DNA from: Bacteroidota bacterium
GTDB lineage: Bacteria; Bacteroidota; Bacteroidia; B-17B0; Aurantibacillaceae
Assembly (NCBI GenBank): GCA_013298715.1
Contig: JAAFIQ010000007.1
Coordinates: 90,661-154,660, forward strand
Direction: 5' to 3'
DNA length: 64,000 bases
The position numbers and the translations under genes were made by a program. Positions 36,715-45,382 of the stretch are shown one piece after another (position 1 is the stretch's first letter; each line of letters opens with the position of its first letter). Below the pieces are notes generated by a model, which searched no databases, had not been told where the DNA came from, and worked only from the letters and a program-made list of their open reading frames with translations.

Positions 36715-38652
36715 ATGAAAGAAAATTACGCTCTATTTTTATTAGTTTTAATTACTTTATTTAGTAGTCAAAATTCTATAAATGCACAGTGTGCTGTGCC
36801 TCCAACACCAACAGTTACAGCAACTGGGGCCTGTGGCAACAATTTCCCAATAACGCCAACTTTAACCGCTACAGGTGCTTCAACTTTACAAACAAGCTGG
36901 TATGCTAATTCCTTTGGTGGAAATGCTGTTGGAACTGGTAGCACTTATGCAACACCAAGTTTAACTGCGGCTACAGTATTTTATGCTGCGCAATTATCAG
37001 CAACATCTAACGCATCGTTAACATTACCCTCACAGAGTAGCACCTTCTCAGGAAATAGTAGAGGGTACTATTTTACTGCTCCTGTATCTTTTGTTATTAC
37101 AGGTGTTAGGGTTCCAACAGATGCTAGTTCGGGTAATTCAAACATTGCTATTGTTAAGTTTCAAGGTAATGTGCCACCGCCTTTATTTGCGGCCACAACC
37201 AACTCGTTCGATATTTTGTATCTAACCCAAAATAATACGAGTGGTACTGGTACAATTGCCGTTAACATTCCTGTATATGCAGGCGAGGTAATTGGTGTTT
37301 TAGGAGACAGAGGCAGTATCAATTCTTATGCTTCGGGGCCTACAACTCAAAGTTTAGGCAGTAATACGCTTATATTAAATCGTTTAGGTATGCAATTTCC
37401 GCTTCCATCAACTGTGCCGCAACAATTATGGGCAGAGGCTTCAGGAAGTATTTCAAGAGTTGAATTATATACCACTTTAGGTTGTTTAAATTCATTAACT
37501 GCTTATACGGTTAATATAAATCCAAACCCAACGGTAAGCATTGTTGGTGGTTCGTCTCCTATTTGCGCTGGGGGTACGGTTAACTTAACAGTTTCAGGAG
37601 CCGATACCTATAGCTGGAGCACAGGTGCAAGCGGTTCAACGATTGCGCCTGCACCCGCAGTAAGTACCACCTACACAGCCGTTGGAACTTTAACTGCTAG
37701 TGGTTGTTTTGCAATGGCAACCAAGGTTGTTACTGTCAATCCAAACCCAGTAATTTCGATTAGTAGCCCAAGTGCTATTTGTAGTGGTAATTCGTTAAGT
37801 TTAACGGCGAGTGGTGCTAGCACTTATACTTGGAATACAGGAGCAACTACTGCTTCTATTAGTGCAACGCCTACTGCAAATATTACTTATACTGCAAGCG
37901 GCACCAATACAGTAACTGGTTGTGTTGGCAATACAACGAAGTCTATCACAGTGAACTCAAACCCAGTAATTTCGATTAGTAGCTTAAGTGTTGTTTGTAG
38001 TGGTAATTCGTTAAGTTTAACGGCGAGTGGTGCTAGTACTTATACTTGGAATACAGGGGCAACTACTGCTTCTATTAGTGTAACACCTACTATAAATATT
38101 ACTTATACTGCAAGCGGCACCAATACGGTAACTGGTTGTGTTGGCAATACAACGCAAGCAATAACCGTCAATCCAAACCCAACGGTTATAGCCACAAGCA
38201 ATACAAGTTTAATTTGTGTGGGTCAATCAGCAACCATAAGCTCATCGGGTGCAAGCACTTACTCTTACTCTCCTGCTATTCCATTGTCTGGAGTTATTTC
38301 GCCATCGGCTACCACCACCTATACAATTATGGGAACGAGTTTGCTTGGTTGTTCGGGAATGACAACGTTAACACAATCCGTTTCATTGTGTACAGGTATT
38401 GAAGCTAATTTTAGTAATTCAAGTTTGATTTCTATTTATCCAAATCCAACATCTGGTATTTTAAATATTAATTATCTAAGCGGCTCAACCAAAAATTTAC
38501 AAATTTTGGATATCAGTGGTAGAATTGTTTTAGAAACTTCGGTAGCGGATGATACGAGTACGTTAAACATTTCTAACTTACAAAGTGGGATTTACTATTT
38601 AAAAATTCTATCCACTACTAAAGTAGATTGTTTGAAGATAGTTAAAGAGTAG
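36715..38652 (+). CDS. T9SS surface protein with four tandem Ig/PKD-like repeats
   Basis: 645 residues. Signal peptide (about 1-24), an Ig-like segment with the CGNNFPITPTLTATGAS opening, a beta-rich middle domain (about 95-265: YYFTAPVSFVITGVRVP, GEVIGVLGDRG), then four repeats of about 72 residues (about 272-343, 344-415, 416-487, 488-558), each NP-x-I-S...C-G-S-LTASGASTYTW-TGA. Repeats two and three are nearly identical. A T9SS type A tail follows (about 570-645: IYPNPTSGIL, ILDISGRIVL, SGIYYLKIL). Probably an adhesin or surface-coat protein; function not known. Two Cys per repeat (SxxCxG and TGC) could form disulphides. Confidence 0.85.
   Translation: MKENYALFLLVLITLFSSQNSINAQCAVPPTPTVTATGACGNNFPITPTLTATGASTLQTSWYANSFGGNAVGTGSTYATPSLTAATVFYAAQLSATSNASLTLPSQSSTFSGNSRGYYFTAPVSFVITGVRVPTDASSGNSNIAIVKFQGNVPPPLFAATTNSFDILYLTQNNTSGTGTIAVNIPVYAGEVIGVLGDRGSINSYASGPTTQSLGSNTLILNRLGMQFPLPSTVPQQLWAEASGSISRVELYTTLGCLNSLTAYTVNINPNPTVSIVGGSSPICAGGTVNLTVSGADTYSWSTGASGSTIAPAPAVSTTYTAVGTLTASGCFAMATKVVTVNPNPVISISSPSAICSGNSLSLTASGASTYTWNTGATTASISATPTANITYTASGTNTVTGCVGNTTKSITVNSNPVISISSLSVVCSGNSLSLTASGASTYTWNTGATTASISVTPTINITYTASGTNTVTGCVGNTTQAITVNPNPTVIATSNTSLICVGQSATISSSGASTYSYSPAIPLSGVISPSATTTYTIMGTSLLGCSGMTTLTQSVSLCTGIEANFSNSSLISIYPNPTSGILNINYLSGSTKNLQILDISGRIVLETSVADDTSTLNISNLQSGIYYLKILSTTKVDCLKIVKE
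37744..38175. repeat. Two 216-bp direct repeats in the Ig-repeat gene
   Basis: The segment beginning AACCCAGTAATTTCGATTAG at 37744 recurs 216 bp later at 37960, in frame, with only scattered differences over most of the unit. Flanking repeat units (37528 and 38176 onward) are clearly more divergent, so these two arose by a recent duplication. Confidence 0.85.
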
Positions 38653-38688
38653 TGAAAATTTTAATGTATCACCAAATAAGTATATATT

Positions 38689-39699
38689 TTATTTAAAGTA
38701 TTTTCTTAGAATAATCTTTAATAAAAGTTTTATCTTTATGTTCAAACTTGTACGCATGAGTTTACTTAAGGTAGAACTTTTATAAACCTTGAAAGCTGAA
38801 AAACCAAGATTATTATAACCGCAACTATCTATCCAAAACTTGTAAACTATTGCATCCAAGTCTTTTTCAGGAGCAAAATTTAATTTTCTATTTTGCGAAA
38901 CTAACTTCATTAAAAGTTTTTCTATTTGATTTAATAATTCAATTGAGTTTATAAAATCATTGTTACCTAGTTTATTAAGTGTGTTTATATCCTCTGCATT
39001 TAAATCAAAATTAGCTTTAGATAAATAGTCTAATCTAATTTTATTGTTAATCTCAAGTTGATTTAGACGATGTTTCACGGATACTTGGTTAGTATGATGC
39101 CTGTATTTTAACAACGGCTTAGCTAGATATACAAATTCACCCTCAAAGGCTAATTCTGTCCATAACTTATAATCCTCGGCGTGTAAGAACTCAGAATTAT
39201 AATAACTACGGTTGCTCTGCTTTTTAAACATAACTGTAGGGTGACAAAAACAAGTAGCGAATAACAAAAGTGTTTTTAACTGGGAATTTGAATAGCTTGA
39301 CTTAATAAGTTGAAGTTTTGAATCGGTTAACAAAAAATAATTACTGCTTACTACAATAGAGCTTGTATTAGATTGAAATGCGTTATATTGCTCTTGTAAT
39401 CTTGTGGGTAAACTAATATCATCCGCATCCATACGAGCAATATATTGGCCTTTGCTTTTGCTAATACCTTCGTTTAAAGAAAAAATTAACCCTTTGTTAG
39501 TGCTATTTTTTAAGTAAACAATTCGTTTATCATTAAAACTCAAAATAATTTTTTCTGTTTCATCTTTAGAACCATCGTTTACAATAATGAATTCAAAATC
39601 AGTGTATGTTTGACTTAAAATACTTTGAATTGCTTCAGCTAAATATTTTTCGGCATTATAAGCCGCCATTACTACAGATATATTTGGTTTAGCTTCCAC
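38689..39699 (-). CDS. Family 2 glycosyltransferase, GTG start
   Basis: 336 residues, last gene of the polysaccharide operon. GT-A fold: ISVVMAAYNAEKYLAEAIQSILSQTYTDFEFIIVNDGSKDE at the N-terminus, the metal-binding DxD as RMDADDIS near residue 90, and HAEDYKLW as the likely catalytic acid region. The C-terminal 100 residues are basic and may touch the membrane. The start is GTG at 39699 (MEAKPNISVV); the first ATG would remove the first beta strand. It overlaps the GT14 gene by 11 bp. Sugar specificity cannot be read. Confidence 0.85.
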   Translation of the reverse strand: MEAKPNISVVMAAYNAEKYLAEAIQSILSQTYTDFEFIIVNDGSKDETEKIILSFNDKRIVYLKNSTNKGLIFSLNEGISKSKGQYIARMDADDISLPTRLQEQYNAFQSNTSSIVVSSNYFLLTDSKLQLIKSSYSNSQLKTLLLFATCFCHPTVMFKKQSNRSYYNSEFLHAEDYKLWTELAFEGEFVYLAKPLLKYRHHTNQVSVKHRLNQLEINNKIRLDYLSKANFDLNAEDINTLNKLGNNDFINSIELLNQIEKLLMKLVSQNRKLNFAPEKDLDAIVYKFWIDSCGYNNLGFSAFKVYKSSTLSKLMRTSLNIKIKLLLKIILRKYFK

Positions 39700-40561
39700 A
39701 ATAATTTTTAAGTTTTAAAATAACTTCATTATCAACCGCTTCATCAAATTTTCTTCCAAAAAATTTATTTTCAGAGTTAATCATTTTCTCATAATCTTCT
39801 AGTCTTAATATTTTAGGGTATTCAGGTCCATCGCTCCAATTAATGTAACGTAAATCTTCAGAAATAACTTTATTTTTAAACTCGGAATTGAGAATTATTG
39901 ATTGAATAAAAATTTCATCGGCGCATAACGAATGCTTGAAAGATTTTAAATAGGAAGGATTTTTTTCAACGTAATTTACAATAAGTTTAAGCGCATCAAG
40001 TGGCAGATTAAACCAATTTGAACCACCGTATTGCTGAAACTTAACTTTACGTACAAACCCAAGTTTACTTTGAATACAGGAAATTAAATTAGTTAATTTG
40101 TTGCTTAGCCAGGGGTGATTCTCTAAAAGAATTCTGTAGTGTCCTAATCTATTTAACCCATTATACTTCCATGATTGGTTAGGTAGCTTAAAATTTAGTA
40201 AGAACAATTCAGTTATATTCGCTTCAAAAAAATTCATTAAGTCGATTGGCTTTTTTATTAAAAAATCCTGACCGCTTAATAACATAAAATAATTTTCAGA
40301 ATTATTTTTTACTGCTGTTTTAATTAACTCATAAGTAGCTAAAATTTGACTATAGCTTCCCCAAAAAACTTTGTACTTTTTTTCAATAAACACAACACGG
40401 TTGTTAGTTGAATAAAATTTAATTAACTCATTAAAATTGTTTAGTGCCTTTAAATCTATGTGTATATAAATTTTACTACTATTAACAAGCAATAATGATT
40501 CTATTAAATTTTTTAATTGTTTGGGGTAACGATGAGCAAGTATTAAAAAACCTAATTTCAT
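39689..40561 (-). CDS. GT14-type (core-2/I-branching) beta-N-acetylglucosaminyl- or xylosyltransferase
   Basis: 290 residues. Motifs of the Branch family: LGFLILAHRYPKQLKNLIESL, YIHIDLKA, the FMLLSGQDFLIK motif, a GGSNWFNL motif, and ADEIFIQSIILN followed by LRYINWSDGPEYPKIL. In animals this family adds beta-1,6-GlcNAc branches; bacterial members act in surface glycans and their sugar is mostly unknown. Its ATG follows the fucosyltransferase stop with no spacer, and it overlaps the next gene by 11 bp. Confidence 0.86.
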   Translation of the reverse strand: MKLGFLILAHRYPKQLKNLIESLLLVNSSKIYIHIDLKALNNFNELIKFYSTNNRVVFIEKKYKVFWGSYSQILATYELIKTAVKNNSENYFMLLSGQDFLIKKPIDLMNFFEANITELFLLNFKLPNQSWKYNGLNRLGHYRILLENHPWLSNKLTNLISCIQSKLGFVRKVKFQQYGGSNWFNLPLDALKLIVNYVEKNPSYLKSFKHSLCADEIFIQSIILNSEFKNKVISEDLRYINWSDGPEYPKILRLEDYEKMINSENKFFGRKFDEAVDNEVILKLKNYCGS

Positions 40562-41422
40562 TTAAAGCGCTATCCAATTTTGTGGTAAAATATCTATACT
40601 TTTTGATTCCACATTAGTGAACCAATATTTTGGTGCAATAACAATTTTTTGTGGGTTTTGATTTAACCATGCACCCCACCAACTGAAGCTACTATTAGCA
40701 ATAATGTTGTGTTTACATTTACTCATTAAAAATAAATCTTCAGCAGCAGATTTTGTGTCCAAAAAAATAAAATACTCAGAAGTGAAGTTTTTCTTGCACC
40801 AATCAATGTCATCTGAAAAAACATATATCTTGCTCTCACCTATTTTACTTTTTAATAAATCAATTGCTGCTTGATAATAATCCAATGAACAAATACCATG
40901 GAAATCGTTTGCTGATTTCAAATTTACATAATCGCCACGCCTAATATGCATTGAAACGCTATTTTGTTTTAGCTCATCTAAATGAGTAAACGTATTCTTA
41001 ATGAATTCTTCTTTTATTGTAAACGCTTTTAGCAAAATATTGGATATATCTTTAAAGTACAATTCGCTTTGCCAAAAGCCATTTAAATAGGTGCGTGCAG
41101 GAAAATTTGAGAAACCTTTGTTGTAAGCAGAACCTCTTTCGTTGGCAACGAGCTTATTACTTGGCAAATTTAATTTTTGAATTAAAAAATTTTGAAATTT
41201 ATTTTTATTAAACGCCTCAATATCTTGTTGATTGGCAATTTCTAGATTCAGATTAAAAATAGATAATTCCAAATTTCTTTTTGTATAAGCGCCGTTTGGA
41301 TTTTTATTTAAATCAAAAGTATCAACCTTTAAAGGCACGTTCCGCTTAGCCGCTAAGGCTTTCCCCGCAGCGTATTGAAACATTTGGTTCCCCAAACCAC
41401 CTATTAATTTAGTAACTATCAT
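40562..41422 (-). CDS. Alpha-1,2-fucosyltransferase (GT11)
   Basis: Transfers L-fucose from GDP-fucose to a galactose or similar acceptor. 286 residues, GT-B fold. Seen: KLIGGLGNQMFQYAAGKALA at the N-terminus, FWQSELYF, the HxRRGDY donor-phosphate motif (SMHIRRGDYV), YVFSDDIDWCK, and IANSSFSWWGAWLN, all hallmarks of GT11. Overlaps the GT4 gene by 4 bp. GDP-fucose requires GDP-mannose, which ManC at 2542-3630 can make; gmd and fcl are not in the window. Confidence 0.95.
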   Translation of the reverse strand: MIVTKLIGGLGNQMFQYAAGKALAAKRNVPLKVDTFDLNKNPNGAYTKRNLELSIFNLNLEIANQQDIEAFNKNKFQNFLIQKLNLPSNKLVANERGSAYNKGFSNFPARTYLNGFWQSELYFKDISNILLKAFTIKEEFIKNTFTHLDELKQNSVSMHIRRGDYVNLKSANDFHGICSLDYYQAAIDLLKSKIGESKIYVFSDDIDWCKKNFTSEYFIFLDTKSAAEDLFLMSKCKHNIIANSSFSWWGAWLNQNPQKIVIAPKYWFTNVESKSIDILPQNWIAL

Positions 41423-42591
41423 TTTGAAATCAAGCTTTTATATAGCTGTTCGTATTGCAACGTTATTTTTTCCCAACTGTATTTTTCTTTCCAAATTTTA
41501 TGAGCCGTTTCTGCCATTTGTAAACGCTCTTTTTCGTTTAAATAAAAGTCGTTTAATAATTTTACTGATTCTTTTATTTTGGCATGAGAAAATCCGTTGG
41601 CATCAAAAGTAGTTGGTAAAATTTTACCACCCATTGTCCAGCTGGCAATTTCAAAGGAATTGCCGACATCTGTAGCCAAAAAAGGTAACTTGGCAGCAGC
41701 ACATTCAAATAAAACTATTGGCGAACACTCTATATTTGATGGGAATAAAAATAGATTTGATTGTTTGTAAGCAGCAACAGTAAACTCTCTATTAGTATTT
41801 TTAAAAATAATTTTTTTATCCCCAATAAATGTATTTGTCAGATAAAGAATTGCTAAGCGTGGATTTTTTATAAAGATTCGAGCAAAATCTAATTTAATAT
41901 TGCTAACGCATAGCAGCACAGCATTCTTTACTTTTGAATGCAAAAAAATATCTAAAACTTCTTTATGTCCTTTTCTTCCTGTGTAGCTCCCTACATGTAA
42001 AATTATAAACGCATTTGAGTTAAGTTTTAATTCGCTTCTGATTGATATTTCACTTTCTGCTTCAAACTCATCTTGAGCAGCGCCATTAGGAATTAGGGTA
42101 ATGTTTTGCACCTTATTAGCTCTGGCAAAATTTATATCTCTATAATCATTGCTCAAATATACATTCATATCATAATTTAAAATGTTGGTTTTCATTTCTC
42201 TATAATATTGCTCAAATTCTGGCCAATTTAAGCCAGAGTAGCCAGTAGGTACAGATATCTTTTTTGCTTTAATATTTTTCAAAATAGGTAACGCAAAATT
42301 AGTAGCCCATTGTTGTGCGGCAAAAAAAGTTATAACGTCACACTTCAAGTTTAGCAAGTAGTTTTGATAGCGGAAATCTTCTTCTTTAGTTGGAGTAATT
42401 TCATTACCTATTATTTTAAACTGTATTACTTCAACACCATTATAAGTTTCAAAATCTCTGGCAGTATGAAACCTTGTTAGAACTATTACAGAATGCCCAA
42501 GTTTAACTAATCGCTCGGAAAGTTGCTTCACAACCTCTTGCATGCCACCAATAGATGGGTAATACGATTCAACACAATGAATAATTTTCAT
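41419..42591 (-). CDS. Family 4 glycosyltransferase
   Basis: 390 residues, GT-B fold, retaining. Seen: HCVESYYPSIGGMQEVVKQLSERLVKLGHSVIVLT at the N-terminus, the mid-protein IPNGAAQDEFE, LHVGSYTGRKGHKEVLDIF, and the E-x7-E motif as ECSPIVLFECAA near residue 305. Overlaps both neighbours by 4 bp (ATGA). It belongs to the polysaccharide assembly line; acceptor unknown. Confidence 0.9.
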   Translation of the reverse strand: MKIIHCVESYYPSIGGMQEVVKQLSERLVKLGHSVIVLTRFHTARDFETYNGVEVIQFKIIGNEITPTKEEDFRYQNYLLNLKCDVITFFAAQQWATNFALPILKNIKAKKISVPTGYSGLNWPEFEQYYREMKTNILNYDMNVYLSNDYRDINFARANKVQNITLIPNGAAQDEFEAESEISIRSELKLNSNAFIILHVGSYTGRKGHKEVLDIFLHSKVKNAVLLCVSNIKLDFARIFIKNPRLAILYLTNTFIGDKKIIFKNTNREFTVAAYKQSNLFLFPSNIECSPIVLFECAAAKLPFLATDVGNSFEIASWTMGGKILPTTFDANGFSHAKIKESVKLLNDFYLNEKERLQMAETAHKIWKEKYSWEKITLQYEQLYKSLISK

Positions 42592-43571
42592 ATTAAACCA
42601 GTTAATTTAATAAAGTAATATTGAATGTTGATAAATAGTTTCATTAGGTAACTACGCTTAGCTAATTTAAGTAAATACAAGCGATAATAAAGGAACTCTT
42701 TAAAATTTTTCTCTGCCGAATTTAGAGTCTCTTTCGATTCGGGGTATAAATTAATGAGTGTGGCAGTTATTTCTTTTAATTTAGAATTTATGTATTTATA
42801 TTTAGGATAATTAGTGATTTCTATTCCGTGGTAGATTTTCAATAAATCAGTGTAATTTGCGCTATCTAATGCTAAAAAATTTTCTATATTGTTTGCGCCA
42901 TTTTTTGCTAGGTGGATGGCATTAAATTGGTTGGTTTTTTTCGATAATCCCTGCTCATGATGTCTGTATAAAACCAACTGGTTTTCTAAGTTAACTACCT
43001 CTTTTTTGATAGCAATTTTAGACCACAAATCATAGTCTTCAAATTTATTAATATTAGAATCATAGCCGCCACAACTCATATATATTTCTTTCTGAAAGAT
43101 AACAGAGGAATGTATAAAAGGGTTATCAAAAATTAAATGATATTTTATTTCAGGATATGATGTAGGGTGATTATGAATTCCAATGTGTTTGTTATTTTCA
43201 TCAATTATTTTACCTCTTGTTCCGATTAGAGCTACTCTTGGATTTTGCTTTAAATAACTAATTTGTTTTTCAAATCTATCAGGTAAAGAAATATCATCTT
43301 GATCTTGGCGGGCAATAAAACTTGATTTACTTAAGGAAATCGCTTTGTTAAGAGTTGCTCCTAATCCTAAATTGTTTTGATAAAGATACTTTATTCGTTC
43401 GTCTTTATAAGATTTTATAATAGCTTCTGATGCGTCAATCGAGCCATCATTAATAATAATAAATTCAAAATTTTTAAATGTTTGATTCAAAATAGAATCA
43501 ATTGCCGCTTTTAAATAAGGTTCGCCATTATATACTGGTAGTATGACAGATATTTCCGGATTTGTATTCAA
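42588..43571 (-). CDS. Family 2 glycosyltransferase, TTG start
   Basis: 327 residues. GT-A fold: ISVILPVYNGEPYLKAAIDSILNQTFKNFEFIIINDGSID, DxD as RQDQDDISLPDRF, then SCGGYDSNINKFEDYDLW. TTG at 43571 is the only possible start: TAA is the codon directly before it, and no ATG precedes the first strand. Upstream lie 84 bases that read in frame as protein and seem to belong to the preceding glycosyltransferase gene (see 43572-43655). Confidence 0.87.
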   Translation of the reverse strand: MNTNPEISVILPVYNGEPYLKAAIDSILNQTFKNFEFIIINDGSIDASEAIIKSYKDERIKYLYQNNLGLGATLNKAISLSKSSFIARQDQDDISLPDRFEKQISYLKQNPRVALIGTRGKIIDENNKHIGIHNHPTSYPEIKYHLIFDNPFIHSSVIFQKEIYMSCGGYDSNINKFEDYDLWSKIAIKKEVVNLENQLVLYRHHEQGLSKKTNQFNAIHLAKNGANNIENFLALDSANYTDLLKIYHGIEITNYPKYKYINSKLKEITATLINLYPESKETLNSAEKNFKEFLYYRLYLLKLAKRSYLMKLFINIQYYFIKLTGLI

Positions 43572-43655
43572 TTAAACTGTAAATTTTAGGATGAAATTGA
43601 AAAGGAATTTTGGTTGAGGAATACCAAATCCAAGCTCCTCAACTTCTTTAAGTGA
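43572..43655 (-). pseudogene. In-frame readable tail of the upstream glycosyltransferase, beyond its stop codon
   Basis: After the TAA of the 43656-44432 gene, the same frame runs 27 sense codons (starting SLKEVEELGFGIPQPK and ending LKFTV) to a TAA that directly touches the TTG of the next gene. The peptide is hydrophobic and patterned like the C-terminus of GT2 enzymes. All other junctions in this operon are between a 16-bp overlap and a 3-bp gap, so this is the only real gap. The simplest reading is that the gene formerly ended here and acquired a premature stop. An inverted repeat GTTGAGGA/TCCTCAAC (43613-43643) lies within, without a T tract. Confidence 0.6.
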
Positions 43656-44432
43656 TTAAATTTTATAACTAATAAAACGCCAGCGCAGAAACCTTACAAC
43701 ATTAATTGGAGGGATTTTTCCTTTAAATAATTTATTACTCATATAAACATATTCGCCTACTTGGGTTTTAATATCAAGAGATTCAGCGGTTACTTGCGTT
43801 TCTTGATTTGAGGTATTCACTATTAAATCATTTTTAATAAAAATAAAGCTATTATTCAAATTTAATAGCCGAATATAAAAATCAACGTCTACCAAATATT
43901 TTATTTTAGTGTCAAATAAAATAGTTGGTTTTTTGAACATAACTGCGCTTGGCGAGCCTATTAAGTTATTTAAAAAACATTCTTCAGGTTTTTGCTGTAT
44001 AGTTGAAATAAAATCATTGTTTGGTAAATTAAAGGTGAAAGTATCGGTTTTAACGTTTAATATTTTACTAGTACAAAATACAAAATTCAACTTTCTATCT
44101 TTTATAAATTCGCCTACAAAAATTTCTAATGCTGTACTAGAATTAAACCAATCATCGTGGTGCATGAACTTAATAAGTTCGCCATTTGCGTATTGTAAAC
44201 ACTCATTCCAGTTTGATGGAGTACCTAATTGTTTTAAATTTTTTCGATAAATAATTTTTTTTCCTTTTTTTTCGTATTCTTCAACAGTTTTTAAAACAAA
44301 ATTATTATTCGAATCATCTGTAATTATAATTTCATAATTTGTATAAGTTTGCTCAAAAATAGAATCTAATAGGCATTTAAAATAGTTTGTGCTATTATAG
44401 GTGGGAATGCATATACTAACCAAAGGCAACAT
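43656..44432 (-). CDS. Family 2 glycosyltransferase, apparently truncated at the C-terminus
   Basis: 258 residues. GT-A domain: VSICIPTYNSTNYFKCLLDSIFEQTYTNYEIIITDDSNN, then the DxD equivalent as FMHHDDWFN, and VDVDFYIRLLNL as the acid region. The catalytic domain looks complete. It ends RFLRWRFISYKI at a TAA, after which 27 further in-frame codons follow to a stop touching the next gene, suggesting loss of the last tenth of the protein by a nonsense mutation. Its ATG overlaps the stop of the next upstream gene by one base. Confidence 0.8.
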   Translation of the reverse strand: MLPLVSICIPTYNSTNYFKCLLDSIFEQTYTNYEIIITDDSNNNFVLKTVEEYEKKGKKIIYRKNLKQLGTPSNWNECLQYANGELIKFMHHDDWFNSSTALEIFVGEFIKDRKLNFVFCTSKILNVKTDTFTFNLPNNDFISTIQQKPEECFLNNLIGSPSAVMFKKPTILFDTKIKYLVDVDFYIRLLNLNNSFIFIKNDLIVNTSNQETQVTAESLDIKTQVGEYVYMSNKLFKGKIPPINVVRFLRWRFISYKI

Positions 44433-45382
44433 TATTTAAACAAATATTGAAGTTTTAATTTAATTTTTAGCATGGTTTTATTAACCTTTTTTTTATTAAA
44501 AAGTAAATAACACAAATTGTATTTTTCTAATTCATCTATTTTTTCAATAAAGTCATTTCTACTGAGTTTTGAGAGTGTTTTCTTTATTGCCTTGATGTGT
44601 TCAGAAATTCTAACTTTTAATTGTTCGTTCAAATTAAATTTATGAATAGCTTCTTTATTTTTTAGCAATACACGTAACCCATTTATTTGCATTTTAAATA
44701 AATTATTACTGGCACTGGTTTTATGAACCCTTATTAATGAAAGTGCATTTTCGTTTCCATCAAAAATATAGTTGTTATTTTGTAATGTTAATCTTAACCA
44801 AAAGTCCCAATCTTCATTGTGCGATAAGGTATTATCAAAAGGCATAGCCTTATTTAAAATACTTTTCTTAAAAATTGGAGATGATATAACAAAGTTATTA
44901 CCGCCTAATTGCATTTTAACTAATTCGGTACCATAACCTGAAATCGTTTTCATCCAAGGCTTATCATTAAAATCATCACAGTTGATGTTAAAATATAGTT
45001 TACTTCTACTAGCCTCTTTAAAATAGCGCGCTTCAGAATAGACTAAATCTATTTTATGGTTAAAACTAAATAAATTTACAGCACTTTCTAATTTATTAAT
45101 TTGTATTAAATCGTCTGCATCTAAAAATAATATTAAGTCTCCTGTTGATTGTTGAACGCCAAAGTTACGTGCATTGGAAACGCCTTTGTTTTCTGTTTCA
45201 AAATATTTAAAATTAGTTAGTTCCAGAAACGGTTTTATCATTTCCTTTGTATTGTCAGTTGAACCATTATCAATTATTATGCACTCAATATTTTTATACG
45301 TTTGATTAAATACAGAATCAATGGCATCTTTAATAAAATGACCATAATTATAAGTAGGTATAATAACACTAACCTTTTGCAT
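44432..45382 (-). CDS. Family 2 glycosyltransferase
   Basis: 316 residues. GT-A: VSVIIPTYNYGHFIKDAIDSVFNQTYKNIECIIIDNGSTDNT, DxD as LFLDADDLI near residue 90, and LSHNEDWDFWLRLTL as the likely acid region. The C-terminal 80 residues are helical and basic. Overlaps the next upstream gene by 14 bp and the downstream one by 1 bp. Specificity unknown. Confidence 0.88.
   Translation of the reverse strand: MQKVSVIIPTYNYGHFIKDAIDSVFNQTYKNIECIIIDNGSTDNTKEMIKPFLELTNFKYFETENKGVSNARNFGVQQSTGDLILFLDADDLIQINKLESAVNLFSFNHKIDLVYSEARYFKEASRSKLYFNINCDDFNDKPWMKTISGYGTELVKMQLGGNNFVISSPIFKKSILNKAMPFDNTLSHNEDWDFWLRLTLQNNNYIFDGNENALSLIRVHKTSASNNLFKMQINGLRVLLKNKEAIHKFNLNEQLKVRISEHIKAIKKTLSKLSRNDFIEKIDELEKYNLCYLLFNKKKVNKTMLKIKLKLQYLFK

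Noticed and set aside
38136-38402. 88-codon frame overlapping the end of the Ig-repeat gene
   Set aside because: Out-of-frame shadow in repetitive sequence; the in-frame protein continues through to a T9SS tail.
43613-43643. 8-bp inverted repeat GTTGAGGA/TCCTCAAC as a terminator inside the glycan operon
   Set aside because: No T tract on either side and a 17-base loop; the stretch reads better as former coding sequence.
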